A stretch of DNA of 64,000 bases. Source: Streptomyces sp. SAI-127. GTDB taxonomy: Bacteria > Actinomycetota > Actinomycetes > Streptomycetales > Streptomycetaceae. Under the pieces are notes generated by a model. It worked only from the letters and a program-made list of their open reading frames with translations. It made no database searches and was not told the origin of the DNA. The stretch is taken from assembly GCF_029894425.1 (NCBI RefSeq), contig NZ_JARXYJ010000001.1, positions 496,001-560,000 on the forward strand, given 5' to 3'. Numbering within the stretch: position 1 is the stretch's first letter; every line of letters starts with the position of its first letter. Positions 1 to 9,543 of this stretch are shown in pieces. The position numbers were made by a program, and so were the translations under genes.

Positions 1-886
1 CGAAGAGCAGCACGCCCACCGCGGATGCCTCGCCGAAGTCGAGCTGCTCGAAGGCCCTCTCGTAGATCACCATCACCACGGTGCGGGTGGCGTCGCCGGG
101 TCCGCCGTCGGTGAGGACGTAGGGCTGTTCGAAGACCTGCAGGGCATTGATGATGCCGACGACCGACGCGACGAGCAGCGTCGGCGACAGCAGCGGCAGC
201 GTGATGCCGAGGTGTTTGCGCAGGCCGGTCGCGCCGTCGAGAGCGGCGGCCTCGTGGATCTCCTTGGGGATGTTGTTCAGACCGCCGACGAACAGCAGGA
301 ACGAGAAACCGAACTGCTGCCAGACGTAGACCAGGATCACCGTGGCCATCGCCGCGTGCTCCGAGGTCAGCCAGGGCACGGGCGCGACGCCGACCAGGCC
401 GATCAGCCAGTTCACCACCCCGAAGTCCTGGTTGAACAGGTACTTCATCACCACCGAGATCGAAGCGGCGGACAGCACCAGCGGGAAGAAGAACGCCGAA
501 CGGAACACCGACCGCAGCCACACCGGCATCCGCCCGTTCAGCGCGAGGGCCAGCGCCAGCGCGATCAGCAGTTGCAGCGAGACCGCGAGGACCATGAAGA
601 GGAGCGTGTTGCGGAAGGAGACCAGGACGGTCGAGTCCGTGAAGGTCGTGCGGTAGTTGGCGCCGCCAGCGAAACGGGGCGGGTCGATCACGTTCCAGTG
701 GAACAGGCTCAGCACGAGGGACCCGATGATCGGCACGATCGTGAAGACGACGATGCCGACGACCGTGGGCGCCAGGAACAGCGCGGCCAGCAGCCGGGTA
801 CCGCGGTCGCGGACCGACGGCCGCACGGCGACGGCGGGTGGTGTGGCGGGCCGCGGACGTACGGCCGGGACCTGGGTGTTCGTCAT
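1..886 (-). CDS. Sugar ABC transporter permease, MalF type (3' end outside window)
   Basis: This is an inner-membrane subunit of a carbohydrate ABC importer. About 295 residues are visible, with several hydrophobic spans. Near the end lies the permease EAA loop (EAAALDGA followed nine residues later by an I-x-L-P motif), which contacts the ATPase. The ATG at 884-886 overlaps the stop of the solute-binding protein gene by four bases, so the two are translationally coupled. The C-terminus runs off the left edge, where a second permease would be expected. The divergent fructan hydrolase suggests fructo-oligosaccharide or sucrose as substrate; this is inferred from context only. Confidence 0.9.
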   Translation of the reverse strand, partial: MTNTQVPAVRPRPATPPAVAVRPSVRDRGTRLLAALFLAPTVVGIVVFTIVPIIGSLVLSLFHWNVIDPPRFAGGANYRTTFTDSTVLVSFRNTLLFMVLAVSLQLLIALALALALNGRMPVWLRSVFRSAFFFPLVLSAASISVVMKYLFNQDFGVVNWLIGLVGVAPVPWLTSEHAAMATVILVYVWQQFGFSFLLFVGGLNNIPKEIHEAAALDGATGLRKHLGITLPLLSPTLLVASVVGIINALQVFEQPYVLTDGGPGDATRTVVMVIYERAFEQLDFGEASAVGVLLF

Positions 887-2292
887 ACCTCACGCTCCAT
901 GGCCTGCTCCAGGTCGCCCTGCATCCGGCGCAGCGCGGGACCCACCGCACGCGGCGAGGCCAGCGCCGTGCCGGTGTACTTGAGCAGGACGTCGGTCACC
1001 TCGGCGACCTGCGGCGGCGCGGGGATCGGGCCGGTGTCGGGAAACCGGTCGAGGGTGTCGTAGAAGACCTGCCAGTGTGCCGGGCCGCTCGCGGCGTAGC
1101 GGGCGGCGTTCAGCATCGAACGCCGGGCCGGGGTGGTCTGGTTGCTCTGGAACAGCCGGGTCATGGTGTCCTTGCGCGCCGCGTACTTGATGAACTCCCA
1201 GGCGGCTTCCTGCTTCTTCGAGGTGCGCAGCAGCGCGTAGCCCGCCGCGCCGAACTGGTGGCGCTGGGTACGCCAGCGCGGGAAGTACTGCACGTCGTAG
1301 TCGGCGGCCCGCATGCCGGCCAGGTGCAGGCCGCCCGCCCAGAAGCCGCCCGCCGGTGTGACGCCGACGCGGCCGGTGGAGAACACGCCGACCAGATTGC
1401 TGCCGTTGCCGCCCTCGGGCCGGCTGCACAGGTTCTCCTGGACGAGGGAAGCGAGATAGTCGTACGCCTCCTCGACCCGGTCGGCGGTGGCCTGCGGGGT
1501 CGTCCAACGGAAGCCTCCGCCGCGGCCCTGCCGGTCGGCGGCCGGGTAGAAGGTGTCCCAGAGCCAGGAGCCGCCGGGCGCCTTCGACTCCTTCAGCAGG
1601 TTCGTGCCGTTCGCGAAGAGCCAGGGCATCACGCCGCCCCACAGCCGGTTGGTCCAGAAGTACGGCGTGAAGTGCGCATCGCCGGCACGTTTCATCTCCC
1701 GCAGCAGCGCGGTGAAGTCGTCGCGGCTCCAGTCGGCCGCCGGGAAACCCGCGCCTGCCCGTTTCAGCACCTGCTTGTTGAGGTAGATGTCGGCGGCGTT
1801 GAACTCCATCGGCAGCTGGTAGAGGTTCCCCTCGTACATCATCGACTCCACCAGCGAGGGGTGGACGTCGGCGAAGTACTCACGCAGCTCCGCCGCGTCC
1901 CGCCGCACCCAGCGGTCCAGGGGCACGCCGAGCCGTTGGGCGAACAACTGCACGCCCTCGGTTGCCACGTACACAAGGTCGGGGGCGGTGCCCGCGGCGA
2001 TCTGGGTGAGGATCTTCGCGAAGAAGTCCGACCAGTCGACGGCCTGCACCGCGTTCACCCGCAGCGGGATGTCGGGGTGGAGCCGGTGGAAGCCCTGGGT
2101 GAGGGCCTCGACGGTGGCCGGGTCGAAGGCGGAGCCGAGGGTGGCGACGACGAGGGAGCCGTCGTCACGGCCGGGGATGTCGGCTCCCGTGAGCCGTTCC
2201 CAGCTGGCGGCGGTCGCGGCCAGGGCGGCTGCTCCGGCCCCGTAGGCGCCGTACCGCAGCAGCGTGCGGCGGGGGACGTGCGAGTCAGTCAT
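883..2292 (-). CDS. Extracellular sugar-binding protein of ABC importer
   Basis: This 469-residue family 1 solute-binding protein delivers sugar to the downstream permease. The N-terminus carries a twin-arginine stretch (PRRTLLRYG) followed by an Ala-rich hydrophobic segment. No lipobox cysteine is visible, so export by Tat rather than lipoprotein anchoring is likely. The body has the usual features of the family (FHRLHPDIPLRVN, AAGTAPDLVYV). The ATG at 2290-2292 is preferred over an in-frame TTG one codon upstream. It is transcribed away from the GH32 gene, with an operator-like region between them. Substrate specificity is inferred from that neighbour. Confidence 0.88.
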   Translation of the reverse strand: MTDSHVPRRTLLRYGAYGAGAAALAATAASWERLTGADIPGRDDGSLVVATLGSAFDPATVEALTQGFHRLHPDIPLRVNAVQAVDWSDFFAKILTQIAAGTAPDLVYVATEGVQLFAQRLGVPLDRWVRRDAAELREYFADVHPSLVESMMYEGNLYQLPMEFNAADIYLNKQVLKRAGAGFPAADWSRDDFTALLREMKRAGDAHFTPYFWTNRLWGGVMPWLFANGTNLLKESKAPGGSWLWDTFYPAADRQGRGGGFRWTTPQATADRVEEAYDYLASLVQENLCSRPEGGNGSNLVGVFSTGRVGVTPAGGFWAGGLHLAGMRAADYDVQYFPRWRTQRHQFGAAGYALLRTSKKQEAAWEFIKYAARKDTMTRLFQSNQTTPARRSMLNAARYAASGPAHWQVFYDTLDRFPDTGPIPAPPQVAEVTDVLLKYTGTALASPRAVGPALRRMQGDLEQAMEREV

Positions 2293-2301
2293 CAAACGGG
2301 C

Positions 2302-2397
2302 CTAACTCGTGTTAGTTCAGGGGTGATGCCCCAGATGATGGGAACCGGGCGGCAGACCTGTCAAGGGGTCGGGAAGGCTTGACCTTTAACGAGTTAG
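2302..2397. promoter_or_regulatory. Paired operator sites between divergent sugar genes
   Basis: Two related sites lie in the 225-bp divergent spacer. CTAACTCGTGTTAG is at 2302-2315 and CTTTAACGAGTTAG at 2384-2397. They share the 9-mer CTAACTCGT in opposite orientation, and the first is an interrupted palindrome (CTAAC-4-GTTAG). Their placement suggests a repressor controlling both the importer and the GH32 enzyme. The regulator is not in the window; LacI or GntR type is a guess. Confidence 0.55.
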
Positions 2398-2517
2398 GTC
2401 TACAGTCCTCGTTTCACATGAGCCGAAATTTTCACGCCCTCGCGTTGTGAGCCGCACTCGCGTGCGTGACGAGCCGCCACGGGCCCTCATGGGCCGCCAC
2501 GAGAGGAACGATGCGTC

Positions 2518-4107
2518 ATGCCCGGAACATCGGGGATTTCCAGGAGGTCACTGTTCGCGGGATCGGCGGCGGGCACCGCCGCCGCGCTGCTGCCCACCGC
2601 AGCGGCCACGGCCGCCCCGCAGCCCAGGGCCGGGGCCACGGCCAAGAACAAGCCCAAGTCCGCGGCGAGCGGGGCGAGTTACCGCGCCGCGTACCACTTC
2701 ACGGTCCCCGACCAGTGGAAGAACGACCCGCAGCGGCCCGTCTGGATCGACGGCGAGTACCACTACTACTACCTCTACAACGCCGACTACTTCGCCGGTG
2801 ACGTCGGCACCGCGTGGCGCCTGGCCACCACCAAGGACCTGGTCTCGTTCGCCGACCGCGGGGTCGCCGTGCCCAAGGACACCACGGTCAACGGCGATCT
2901 CTGGTCGGGTTCGGCGGTGGTCGACACCGGCAACACGGCCGGATTCGGCGCGGGCGCGGTCGTCGTCATCGTCACCATGTCCCCCGGCGGCGGCACCGAC
3001 CACCAGGAGCAGTTCCTGTACTACTCGACCGACGGCGGTCTCACCTTCACCAACTACGGGACCGACCCAGTCCTGCCCAACCCCGGCGTCGCCGACTTCC
3101 GCGACCCCAAGGTGATCCGCGACGAGGACCGGGGCCGCTGGGTGATGGCCCTCGCCGAGAACGACAAGATCGGTTTCTATCACTCCGACGACCTCAAGTC
3201 CTGGACGTACGTGAACGGTTTCGTCCACGACGGCATCGGCGTTCTGGAGTGCCCCGACCTGTTCCGCATCACCGCCGACGACGGCACCGTGAAATGGGTG
3301 CTCGGCGTGAGCGCCAACGGGAAGGGCTCGGGGCTGCCCAACACATACGCCTACTGGACGGGTTCCTTCGACGGCAGCGCCTTCACCGCTGAGGCACGTG
3401 ACCCGCAGTGGCTCGACCACGGCTGGGACTGGTACGGCGCCGTCACCTTCGAGAAGCGGGACGCGAGCGGCGCGGTGGACACGGCCGCCCGGTACGCGAT
3501 CGGATGGGTGAACAACTGGGACTACGCCGACACCACCCCCACCATCGACTGCGACGGCTTCAACGGCACCGACTCCATCGTCCGCGAGATCACCCTGAAG
3601 AAGGCATCCGACAACACCTACTACCTCGCCTCCCGGCCCGTCGCCGGCCTCGACTCGCATGTCTCCCGCACCGTGAACCTGGGCGACGTGACCGTGGACG
3701 GCACGAAGGTGCTCGACTACACCGGTATCTCCTACGAGGTGACGACCGAGATCACCTGGTCCCAACTCACCGGCGCCGGCCTCCAGCTGAGGCGCTCACC
3801 CAACGGCGGCCGACACATCGACGCCGGGATCTACGCAGACTACGCCTTCCTCAACCGACGCAACACGGTGAACGCCGACACGTCCGGCAAGTGGCAGGAG
3901 AGCCACACCCCGTTCGACCCGACCGCCGGCACGGTGAAGTTGCGCATCCTGGTGGACCGCACGTCGGTGGAGATGTTCGTCGACGACGGCCGCTACGTGC
4001 ACACCAGCCAGGTGTTCCCGTACCTGCTGGACACCCGGCTCGCCCTGTTCACGATCGGCGGCAGCGCGGTGTTCCGCAACACGGTGATACGCGAGTTCTC
4101 GTTGTGA
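2518..4107 (+). CDS. Secreted GH32 fructan hydrolase (levanase/fructosidase type)
   Basis: This 529-residue glycoside hydrolase family 32 enzyme should cleave beta-fructosidic bonds in levan, inulin or sucrose outside the cell. A Tat-type signal (SRRSLFAGSAAG, residues 8-19) ends in an Ala-rich region near residue 33. The three GH32 landmarks are visible: WKNDP at 67-71, with D70 as nucleophile; RDP at 195-197; and ECPD at 244-247, with E244 as acid/base. A C-terminal beta-sandwich occupies roughly residues 380-529. GAGAGGAACG precedes the ATG. Divergence from a sugar importer with shared operators suggests coordinated degradation and uptake. Exact specificity cannot be read from sequence. 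Confidence 0.9.
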   Translation: MPGTSGISRRSLFAGSAAGTAAALLPTAAATAAPQPRAGATAKNKPKSAASGASYRAAYHFTVPDQWKNDPQRPVWIDGEYHYYYLYNADYFAGDVGTAWRLATTKDLVSFADRGVAVPKDTTVNGDLWSGSAVVDTGNTAGFGAGAVVVIVTMSPGGGTDHQEQFLYYSTDGGLTFTNYGTDPVLPNPGVADFRDPKVIRDEDRGRWVMALAENDKIGFYHSDDLKSWTYVNGFVHDGIGVLECPDLFRITADDGTVKWVLGVSANGKGSGLPNTYAYWTGSFDGSAFTAEARDPQWLDHGWDWYGAVTFEKRDASGAVDTAARYAIGWVNNWDYADTTPTIDCDGFNGTDSIVREITLKKASDNTYYLASRPVAGLDSHVSRTVNLGDVTVDGTKVLDYTGISYEVTTEITWSQLTGAGLQLRRSPNGGRHIDAGIYADYAFLNRRNTVNADTSGKWQESHTPFDPTAGTVKLRILVDRTSVEMFVDDGRYVHTSQVFPYLLDTRLALFTIGGSAVFRNTVIREFSL

Positions 4108-4499
4108 GGCCGGCCCGGGGAGCGGGTGCACACCATACGCGTGAACCCGATCGGCACCACCTGAACGGGCCGCCCGATCCTGGAAGGATCCTCGCTCCGC
4201 CCCGCTGACGCGGCGAAGCCGAACGTCCTCCGCGTCCGGGTCGCACGGCTCATGCCGACGAGGCTGTCCTGACCCCCCACCGCACTCCAGGATCAAACCG
4301 GTCGAACGTGGCTCTCCCCGGACCTTGCCCCGGCGGAACCCCTACGCGTGGGAAGGGGCATCCGCCACGGGCGAGCACGAGCCCCGTTCGCGAGCCGGCG
4401 AGACCCTCCCGCGCGGCGCTTGCCTGGCTCCGTGGGGCCTGATTGAGGCCGCGTCGAGGCCGCAAGGACAGGAACGGACCGTGGTGCTGTGGTCGATGA

Positions 4500-4545
4500 C
4501 CATGCTCTTGGCCTCCTCCCCCGCCTAGAGGCGGGGGGTTCCAGC
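4500..4545 (-). ncRNA. Hairpin resembling the 3' end of an IS605-type omega RNA
   Basis: A perfect 8-bp stem (CCCCCGCC at 4518-4525, GGCGGGGG at 4530-4537) with a TAGA loop overlaps the stop codon of a TnpB-like tail. Read on the minus strand it gives GGAACCCCCCGCCTC, then the second arm and GAGGAGGCC. From memory this resembles the right ends of actinobacterial IS200/IS605 elements, where the tnpB 3' end and the guide RNA scaffold overlap. No intact TnpB is present, so activity is not expected. Confidence 0.4.
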
Positions 4546-4755
4546 GGTCGCCCGCTGGGGTTGCTGCTTCATCGACGACCGCCCCGGGAGGACTCCCGTT
4601 GAGGTTCCGGATCGTCGCGCCCCGTTGGGCTGGGCCATCAGCCCGATGAGCACCTGCTCCCAGTGCGTGGCCCGCCCTTGTCCACACCCAGCTGCGAACG
4701 CGTCATCCGAGACCGCTGCCGGTGTTCGACTGAGTGGATGACGGGTGTCCCGCAC
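4525..4755 (-). pseudogene. Remnant of TnpB-like (IS200/IS605) C-terminus
   Basis: The minus-strand frame ending at 4525 closes with a tail rich in Gly, Thr, Gln and Arg (GTSTG, then KQQPQRATAGTPRL and a stop). This resembles the low-complexity tails of Streptomyces OrfB/TnpB transposases. The catalytic RuvC motifs and zinc ribbon are absent, so only the extreme 3' end would remain. The assignment depends on the tail plus the adjoining hairpin and is tentative. Confidence 0.4.
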
Positions 4756-4800
4756 GCGGACGGTCTCCGCGTGCGGGATCGGGTGCTCCCCTCGGGAGGG

Positions 4801-6870
4801 TCAGCTGGTCGTTACGGCGGTGTCGTCCACGACGAAGCTGGTCTGGAGGGAGGAGTCCTCCGCTCCGTTGAACTTCAGGGTGACGGTGGAGCCGGCGTAC
4901 GAGGACAGGTCGAAGGACTTCTGGGCGTACCCGGAGGCCTTGTTGAGGTTCGAGTAGGTGGCCAGGGTCGTCGAGCCCGCGGTGACCGTCAGCTTGTCGT
5001 ACGCGCTGCTGGTCGAGGTCTCCGCGGTGTCGATGTGCAGGTAGAAGGTGAAGGTGGCCTTGCAGCCGCTCGGCACGGTCACCGACTGGGAGAGCGTGTC
5101 GGTGTGCGCGGAGCCGTAGCCGTCCAGCCAGGCGTAGTAGGAACCGGCGTGTGCCGCCTCGCTGGTGGAGTTGGTGATGACCCCGCTGGACGCGGTCCAG
5201 GTGGTGTTGCCCGACTCGAACCCGGCGTTTCCGAGCAGTTGGGTCGAGGTGCAGGTACCGCTGCCGGAGCCGACGGTCCAGGTGAAGGACGTCGAGCCGG
5301 AGGCGCCGGTCGAGTCACTCGCGGTGACGGTGACCTGGTAGGTGCCCGCGGTGGACACCGTGCCCGTGATCTTGCCGGTCGAGCTGCTGATGGACAGGCC
5401 GGTCGGCAGCCCGGAGGCGCTGTAGGTGAGGGCCGCGCCCGCGCTGTCGCTCGCGCTGATCTGCAGGCTGACCGCGCCGCCGGTCGTCGTCGACTGGCTG
5501 CCCGGGTTGGTGACGGTGACCGTGTTGCCGGAGGTGCTGCCGGAGGCGAAGGCGGTGGTGCCGTTGGGGGTGCCCCAGCCGGTCGGGCCGTCGTAGCCGG
5601 TGGTCGCGGTGCAGAAGTACGACGGGGAGCAGGAGCCGTTGTTGCCGCTGGTCACGTCGTACAGGTTGGAGGTGTGGCTGTACGGGTACTTCGCCGGGTA
5701 GTCGCTGGAGCCCGGGGTGCCTGCGAGGGCGTAGACGCCGGCGACGATCGGGGCGGAGGCGCTGGTGCCGCCGTAGACCGCCCAGCCGGAGCCGCCGTAG
5801 GTGTCGTACACGGCCACACCGGTCGCAGGGTCGGCGACCGCGGAGACGTCGGCTTCCATCCGCTTGGTGCACCCGGTGTCGGTCTGCCAGCTCGGCTTGG
5901 GGTCGTAGGCCGAACAGCCGGAGCCGGCGCCCTCGGTGGAGCTGGTCTTCCACACGGACTCGGTCCAGCCCCGGGAGTTGGAGGACGTGGACAGGGCGGT
6001 GCCGCCGACCGCGGTCACGTACTGGGAGGTCGCCGGGTACTCGGCACCGTAGGCGGAGTCACCGGAGGAGACGGTGATCGCGACGCCAGGGTGCTTGAAG
6101 TACGAGGTGTCCTCGCTGGTCTGGGAGGAGGACTCGTCGCCGCCCCAGCTGTTGGAGACGAACTTGGCGCCGAGCGAGACCGCCTCGTTCTCGGCGATGC
6201 CGAGGTCGCTGTCGTTGGCGGAGGTGGCCTCGACGAGGATGATGTTGCAGTTCGGGCAGACGGCGCTGACCATGTCGATGTCGAGGGCCTCTTCGCCGGC
6301 CCAGCCGCTGTCGTTGGTCGGCAGCGAGGTGGTCGAACCGGTCTGGCTCACCTGCTTGAAGCAGCCGTTGGCCTTGGTGCAGGCGGACAGACCGTAGGTG
6401 GAGCGGTAAGTGGCGAGGTCCGACTCGGCGTTGGGGTCGTTGTAGGCGTCGACCACGGCGACCGTCAGGCCGCTGCCACCTGTGGTGGGCAGGTTGTAGG
6501 CGCTGTGCAGGTTGGCCGGGGAGAGGCCGGAGGGGGCCGCGGCCGCGAGCGCTGTGGCGAGGCGCTGCTTGATGTCGGTGCGGCGCTGGGCGAAGCAGGA
6601 CGCGTGGCCCGGCTCGGCGCTGGCGCACAGGTGAGTAGTGGGTACCTTCTGGCCCGCCTTGCCGGTGGAGTGGAAGGTCTGGGCCGCGGGGTCGGTCAGC
6701 GCCCTGTTGTTCTGCGTGACCTTGGTGGTGTGCGAGTGGGCTGCGGCGGGCTGGGCGCCGGCCGTCGGTGCCGCGACGAGTCCGGCGACGGTGAGGACGA
6801 GGGCCGGGATGGAGACGACGAGGAGTCTCCGCAGACTCCGTCTCCGCTTGCTCAGACGTGACTCACGCAT
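4801..6870 (-). CDS. Secreted S53 sedolisin-type serine protease with C-terminal accessory domains
   Basis: This 689-residue exported protease has a basic N-terminus and one hydrophobic signal segment (about residues 16-40). A short pro-region follows. The catalytic domain (about 130-430) shows the sedolisin triad: GEEALD with E193 and D197, oxyanion Asp in SSGD (D271), and GGTSASAP with nucleophile S370. After it come an Ig-like putative-polysaccharide-binding repeat (about 440-540) and a C-terminal beta-sandwich (about 545-689) like those of secreted streptomycete hydrolases. A strong GGAGG lies about 8 bases before the ATG at 6868-6870. Sedolisins are usually acid-active endopeptidases or tripeptidyl peptidases; which applies here is unknown. 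Confidence 0.9.
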   Translation of the reverse strand: MRESRLSKRRRSLRRLLVVSIPALVLTVAGLVAAPTAGAQPAAAHSHTTKVTQNNRALTDPAAQTFHSTGKAGQKVPTTHLCASAEPGHASCFAQRRTDIKQRLATALAAAAPSGLSPANLHSAYNLPTTGGSGLTVAVVDAYNDPNAESDLATYRSTYGLSACTKANGCFKQVSQTGSTTSLPTNDSGWAGEEALDIDMVSAVCPNCNIILVEATSANDSDLGIAENEAVSLGAKFVSNSWGGDESSSQTSEDTSYFKHPGVAITVSSGDSAYGAEYPATSQYVTAVGGTALSTSSNSRGWTESVWKTSSTEGAGSGCSAYDPKPSWQTDTGCTKRMEADVSAVADPATGVAVYDTYGGSGWAVYGGTSASAPIVAGVYALAGTPGSSDYPAKYPYSHTSNLYDVTSGNNGSCSPSYFCTATTGYDGPTGWGTPNGTTAFASGSTSGNTVTVTNPGSQSTTTGGAVSLQISASDSAGAALTYSASGLPTGLSISSSTGKITGTVSTAGTYQVTVTASDSTGASGSTSFTWTVGSGSGTCTSTQLLGNAGFESGNTTWTASSGVITNSTSEAAHAGSYYAWLDGYGSAHTDTLSQSVTVPSGCKATFTFYLHIDTAETSTSSAYDKLTVTAGSTTLATYSNLNKASGYAQKSFDLSSYAGSTVTLKFNGAEDSSLQTSFVVDDTAVTTS

Positions 6871-7755
6871 GGGGTTCTGCCTCCGTAGACGTGGGGATGC
6901 GCACTGGATTGGCAGGCCCGTGACGCGCGTAGCGGCGGCGAAACCGCGCAGCCATGAGCATGACATTCGACTGACCCGAGATGCCGATGAACGTGACATG
7001 ACAGGGTGCGAGAGGAACCTAAATCCGAGGCGGGCGAACCGGCAGTGCCGCAAGGAATTCTTTGCTCCGCCATATGATGAGATGGCCACTTCATTGGAGG
7101 TAACTGGGGCGGGCTTGGCGCAGAGCAGAAGAAGACCGAGCCCGGCAGCCCCGGGGCTGACCTCCAAGGCACACGCGGGCGGCGCGGACGATGCAGCCGG
7201 TGATGAATTTCGCGATCCACAGGCAATGCGAAGTAGGCCCCGATGGTTTTGCAGAGATCAGGCTGAGACTACGACCCAGCCGTTCCCGAACTCTTCCTGG
7301 GAGCAGCCGCGCAGGCCCGGCTCCCAAGGGGGCAGGACAACCGCGACGGAGACGGGATGGGAGCCGCTGACCGGCGAGATGGCGCCGCAAGGGAGTACGG
7401 CCACACTCACCCGCTCGGGGATCTTCCCGAGTCGGCACCTCATCCCGGCTACGGACCTGATGCCGACGCGAGCCACCATCCCTCTCGGGGGCTGCAGGAA
7501 AAGTAGATGTCATCACGGCATCGTGCCGTCGAGCCGAGTCCGCAGTCGTTCCGTTGGCGGCCTCCGCCTCATGGACGGTCATCGACGTTCGCCGGTGGGA
7601 CCTGCCGGCGAAGACCGTCCGAGTGGTACCGCAGTACCACTCGCAGGCCGAAGATTCCCCTACGGTCCCAGAGTTCCGGTCTCAGGCGCTCGTAACTTCG
7701 AAGCAGACACCGCGGTGTTTCCGTGGCCGAGTTCGAGGCGGGAAGGTCCACACTC
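6871..7755. other. 885-bp intergenic region
   Basis: I find no gene with convincing family features here. The region separates the divergent protease and ABC-transporter operons. It holds their promoters and the inverted repeat at 7621-7642. Short open frames on both strands resemble nothing I recognise. Confidence 0.5.
7621..7642. promoter_or_regulatory. Perfect inverted repeat upstream of ABC/two-component operon
   Basis: GAGTGGTAC (7621-7629) and GTACCACTC (7634-7642) are perfect 9-bp arms with a 4-bp spacer. A TANNNT hexamer (TACGGT) follows at about 7658, and the operon start codon is 114 bp downstream. The position and symmetry suit a dimeric response regulator of the NarL type, such as the one encoded at the end of this operon. 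Confidence 0.5.
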
Positions 7756-8685
7756 ATGATCGAAGCACGTGAGCTGACGAAGCGTTACGGGGACAAGACG
7801 GTCGTCAACCACCTGAGCTTCACGGTCAAACCAGGCGAGGTGACCGGCTTTCTCGGCCCCAACGGCGCGGGCAAGTCCACCACTATGCGCATGATCATCG
7901 GTCTGGACTTCCCCACCGGAGGCTCGGTCACGGTCAACGGACGCCCCTACGCCAAGCAAGCCGCGCCGCTGCACGAGATCGGCACCCTGCTGGAGGCCAA
8001 GTCCGTGCATCCCGGGCGCAGCGCGTTCAACCACCTGATGGCCCTGGCCCATACGCACGGCATCTCGCGCCGCCGGGTGGAGGAGGTCATCGAACTGGCC
8101 GGACTGACCAGCGTGGCGGGCAAGCGCGTGGGCGCCTTCTCGCTCGGCATGGGACAGCGGCTCGGCATCGCGGCCGCCCTCCTCGGTGATCCGGCGATCG
8201 TCATGCTCGACGAACCGGTCAACGGCCTGGACCCCGAGGGCGTGTTGTGGGTGCGCAACCTGTTGCGCCGCCTCGCAGACGAGGGGCGGGCCGTGATGCT
8301 CTCCTCGCATCTGATGGGCGAGACAGCGCTGATCGCCGACCACCTGGTGATCATCGGACGCGGCCGGCTCCTCGCGGACACCACGGTCGACGACTTCGTC
8401 CGAGAGGCCGGGGGCGGTGGCGTGAAGGTCGTCACCGCCGAGGCCCAGAAGCTGCGCTCGCTGCTGGCCGGCCCGGATGTCATGATCAGCTCCTCCTCGG
8501 ATGAGGAGCTGCTGGTATCCGGACGCGACGCCCGGGAGATCGGGGCGATCGCCGGACAGCACGGGGTGACGCTGTACGAACTCACCCCGCAGGCGGTCTC
8601 CTTGGAGGAGGCCTTCATGCAACTCACCCACGACGCCGTGGAATACCACAGCGCTCCCGCCGACACCGCCCGAAAGGCCGCCTGA
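7756..8685 (+). CDS. ABC transporter ATP-binding protein, BcrA/DrrA type
   Basis: This 309-residue ATPase powers the adjacent membrane subunit. Walker A (GPNGAGKST) is at residues 34-42, a signature-like stretch (FSLGMGQRLGIAAAL) near 128, and Walker B with D-loop (VMLDEPVNGLDPEG) near 155. The C-terminal extension of about 90 residues is typical of bacitracin or daunorubicin export ATPases. ATG 7756 is chosen over an in-frame upstream ATG because GGAAGG sits 9 bases before it. The stop overlaps the permease start by one base (TGATG). With the kinase-regulator pair downstream, it resembles peptide-sensing or detoxification modules, but the substrate is unknown. Confidence 0.92.
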   Translation: MIEARELTKRYGDKTVVNHLSFTVKPGEVTGFLGPNGAGKSTTMRMIIGLDFPTGGSVTVNGRPYAKQAAPLHEIGTLLEAKSVHPGRSAFNHLMALAHTHGISRRRVEEVIELAGLTSVAGKRVGAFSLGMGQRLGIAAALLGDPAIVMLDEPVNGLDPEGVLWVRNLLRRLADEGRAVMLSSHLMGETALIADHLVIIGRGRLLADTTVDDFVREAGGGGVKVVTAEAQKLRSLLAGPDVMISSSSDEELLVSGRDAREIGAIAGQHGVTLYELTPQAVSLEEAFMQLTHDAVEYHSAPADTARKAA

Positions 8686-9518
8686 TGACTGCCACCGACC
8701 TTTCCGCGGTGTCCTCTCCCACGAGGGTGCAGAAAGTGACCGGCCGCCGGGTGCTGCGCTCGGAGTGGGGCAAGTTCTGGTCGCTGCGCTCCAGCTGGAT
8801 CACCCTGGCCGTCGCCCTGGTCCTGCTGGTCGCCTTCGGGGCGATCGCCTCTGCCACCTACAGCCCGGACGCCGCTGTGAACCAGGGGCCTCCCGGCCCG
8901 GGCTCCGGCGACAGCGACGCGGTCAGCCTGGCGCTGACCGGCGTGACCTTCGCGTCTCTGGCCGTGGGCGTGCTCGGCGTGCTGCTGTCCGCCGGCGAGT
9001 ACAGTACCGGGATGATCCGATCCACGCTCGCCGCGGTTCCGCGGCGGCTGCCGGTCCTGTGGTCGAAGAGCGCCGTGATCGGGCCCATCTCGCTGGTCCT
9101 CACCACGATCGCCGCGCTCGCCGCGTTCCAGCTGGGCACGCTCGGTCTGGACGGCGAGAAGATCGCCCTGTCCCTGGGCGACGACGGCGTCCTGCGCAGC
9201 CTGACCGGCGCCGGCCTCTACCTCGGCCTGGTGGCCGTGTTCGGCGTGGCCCTGGGCGTACTCATCCGCTCTTCCGCCGGTGCCATCGCCGCCCTGGTCG
9301 GCATCCTGCTCATCCTCCCCGGCCTGGCCTCGCTGCTGCCCGACTCGCTCTACGACAACATCAACCCCTACTTCCCCAGCAACGCGGGCTCGGCCGTCTA
9401 CGCCCTGCACCAGTCCTCCGATGCCCTCTCCTCCGGGGCAGGTCTCGCGGTCTTCGCCGGCTGGGTGGCGCTCGCCCTCGCCGGGGCCTCCTACCGGCTC
9501 CTGCGCACCGACGCCTGA
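8685..9518 (+). CDS. ABC-2 type transporter permease
   Basis: This 277-residue membrane subunit has about six hydrophobic segments. The first follows an N-terminal cytoplasmic stretch (RSEWGKFWSLRSSWITLAVA). The layout is that of ABC-2 permeases paired with BcrA-type ATPases. It begins within the stop codon of the ATPase gene and is followed 25 bp later by the histidine kinase. It is probably the membrane channel of an exporter; no substrate can be assigned. Confidence 0.88.
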   Translation: MTATDLSAVSSPTRVQKVTGRRVLRSEWGKFWSLRSSWITLAVALVLLVAFGAIASATYSPDAAVNQGPPGPGSGDSDAVSLALTGVTFASLAVGVLGVLLSAGEYSTGMIRSTLAAVPRRLPVLWSKSAVIGPISLVLTTIAALAAFQLGTLGLDGEKIALSLGDDGVLRSLTGAGLYLGLVAVFGVALGVLIRSSAGAIAALVGILLILPGLASLLPDSLYDNINPYFPSNAGSAVYALHQSSDALSSGAGLAVFAGWVALALAGASYRLLRTDA

Positions 9519-9543
9519 CCAGCGCACCGAGGACACTGAATCC

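Larger units (their letters stand above)
4108..4800. other. Gene-poor spacer with transposon debris
   Basis: This 693-bp stretch between the convergent GH32 and protease genes holds no intact gene. Its only recognisable content is the tnpB-like remnant and hairpin listed separately. Confidence 0.6.

Noticed and set aside
838..2382. 514-residue plus-strand frame over the solute-binding protein gene
   Set aside because: It is antisense to a well-supported binding protein with signal peptide and operon coupling.
4663..6861. 732-residue open frame on the plus strand
   Set aside because: It is antisense to the sedolisin gene, extremely rich in Gly, Val and Arg, and has no family features. It reflects GC-rich codon bias of the opposite strand.
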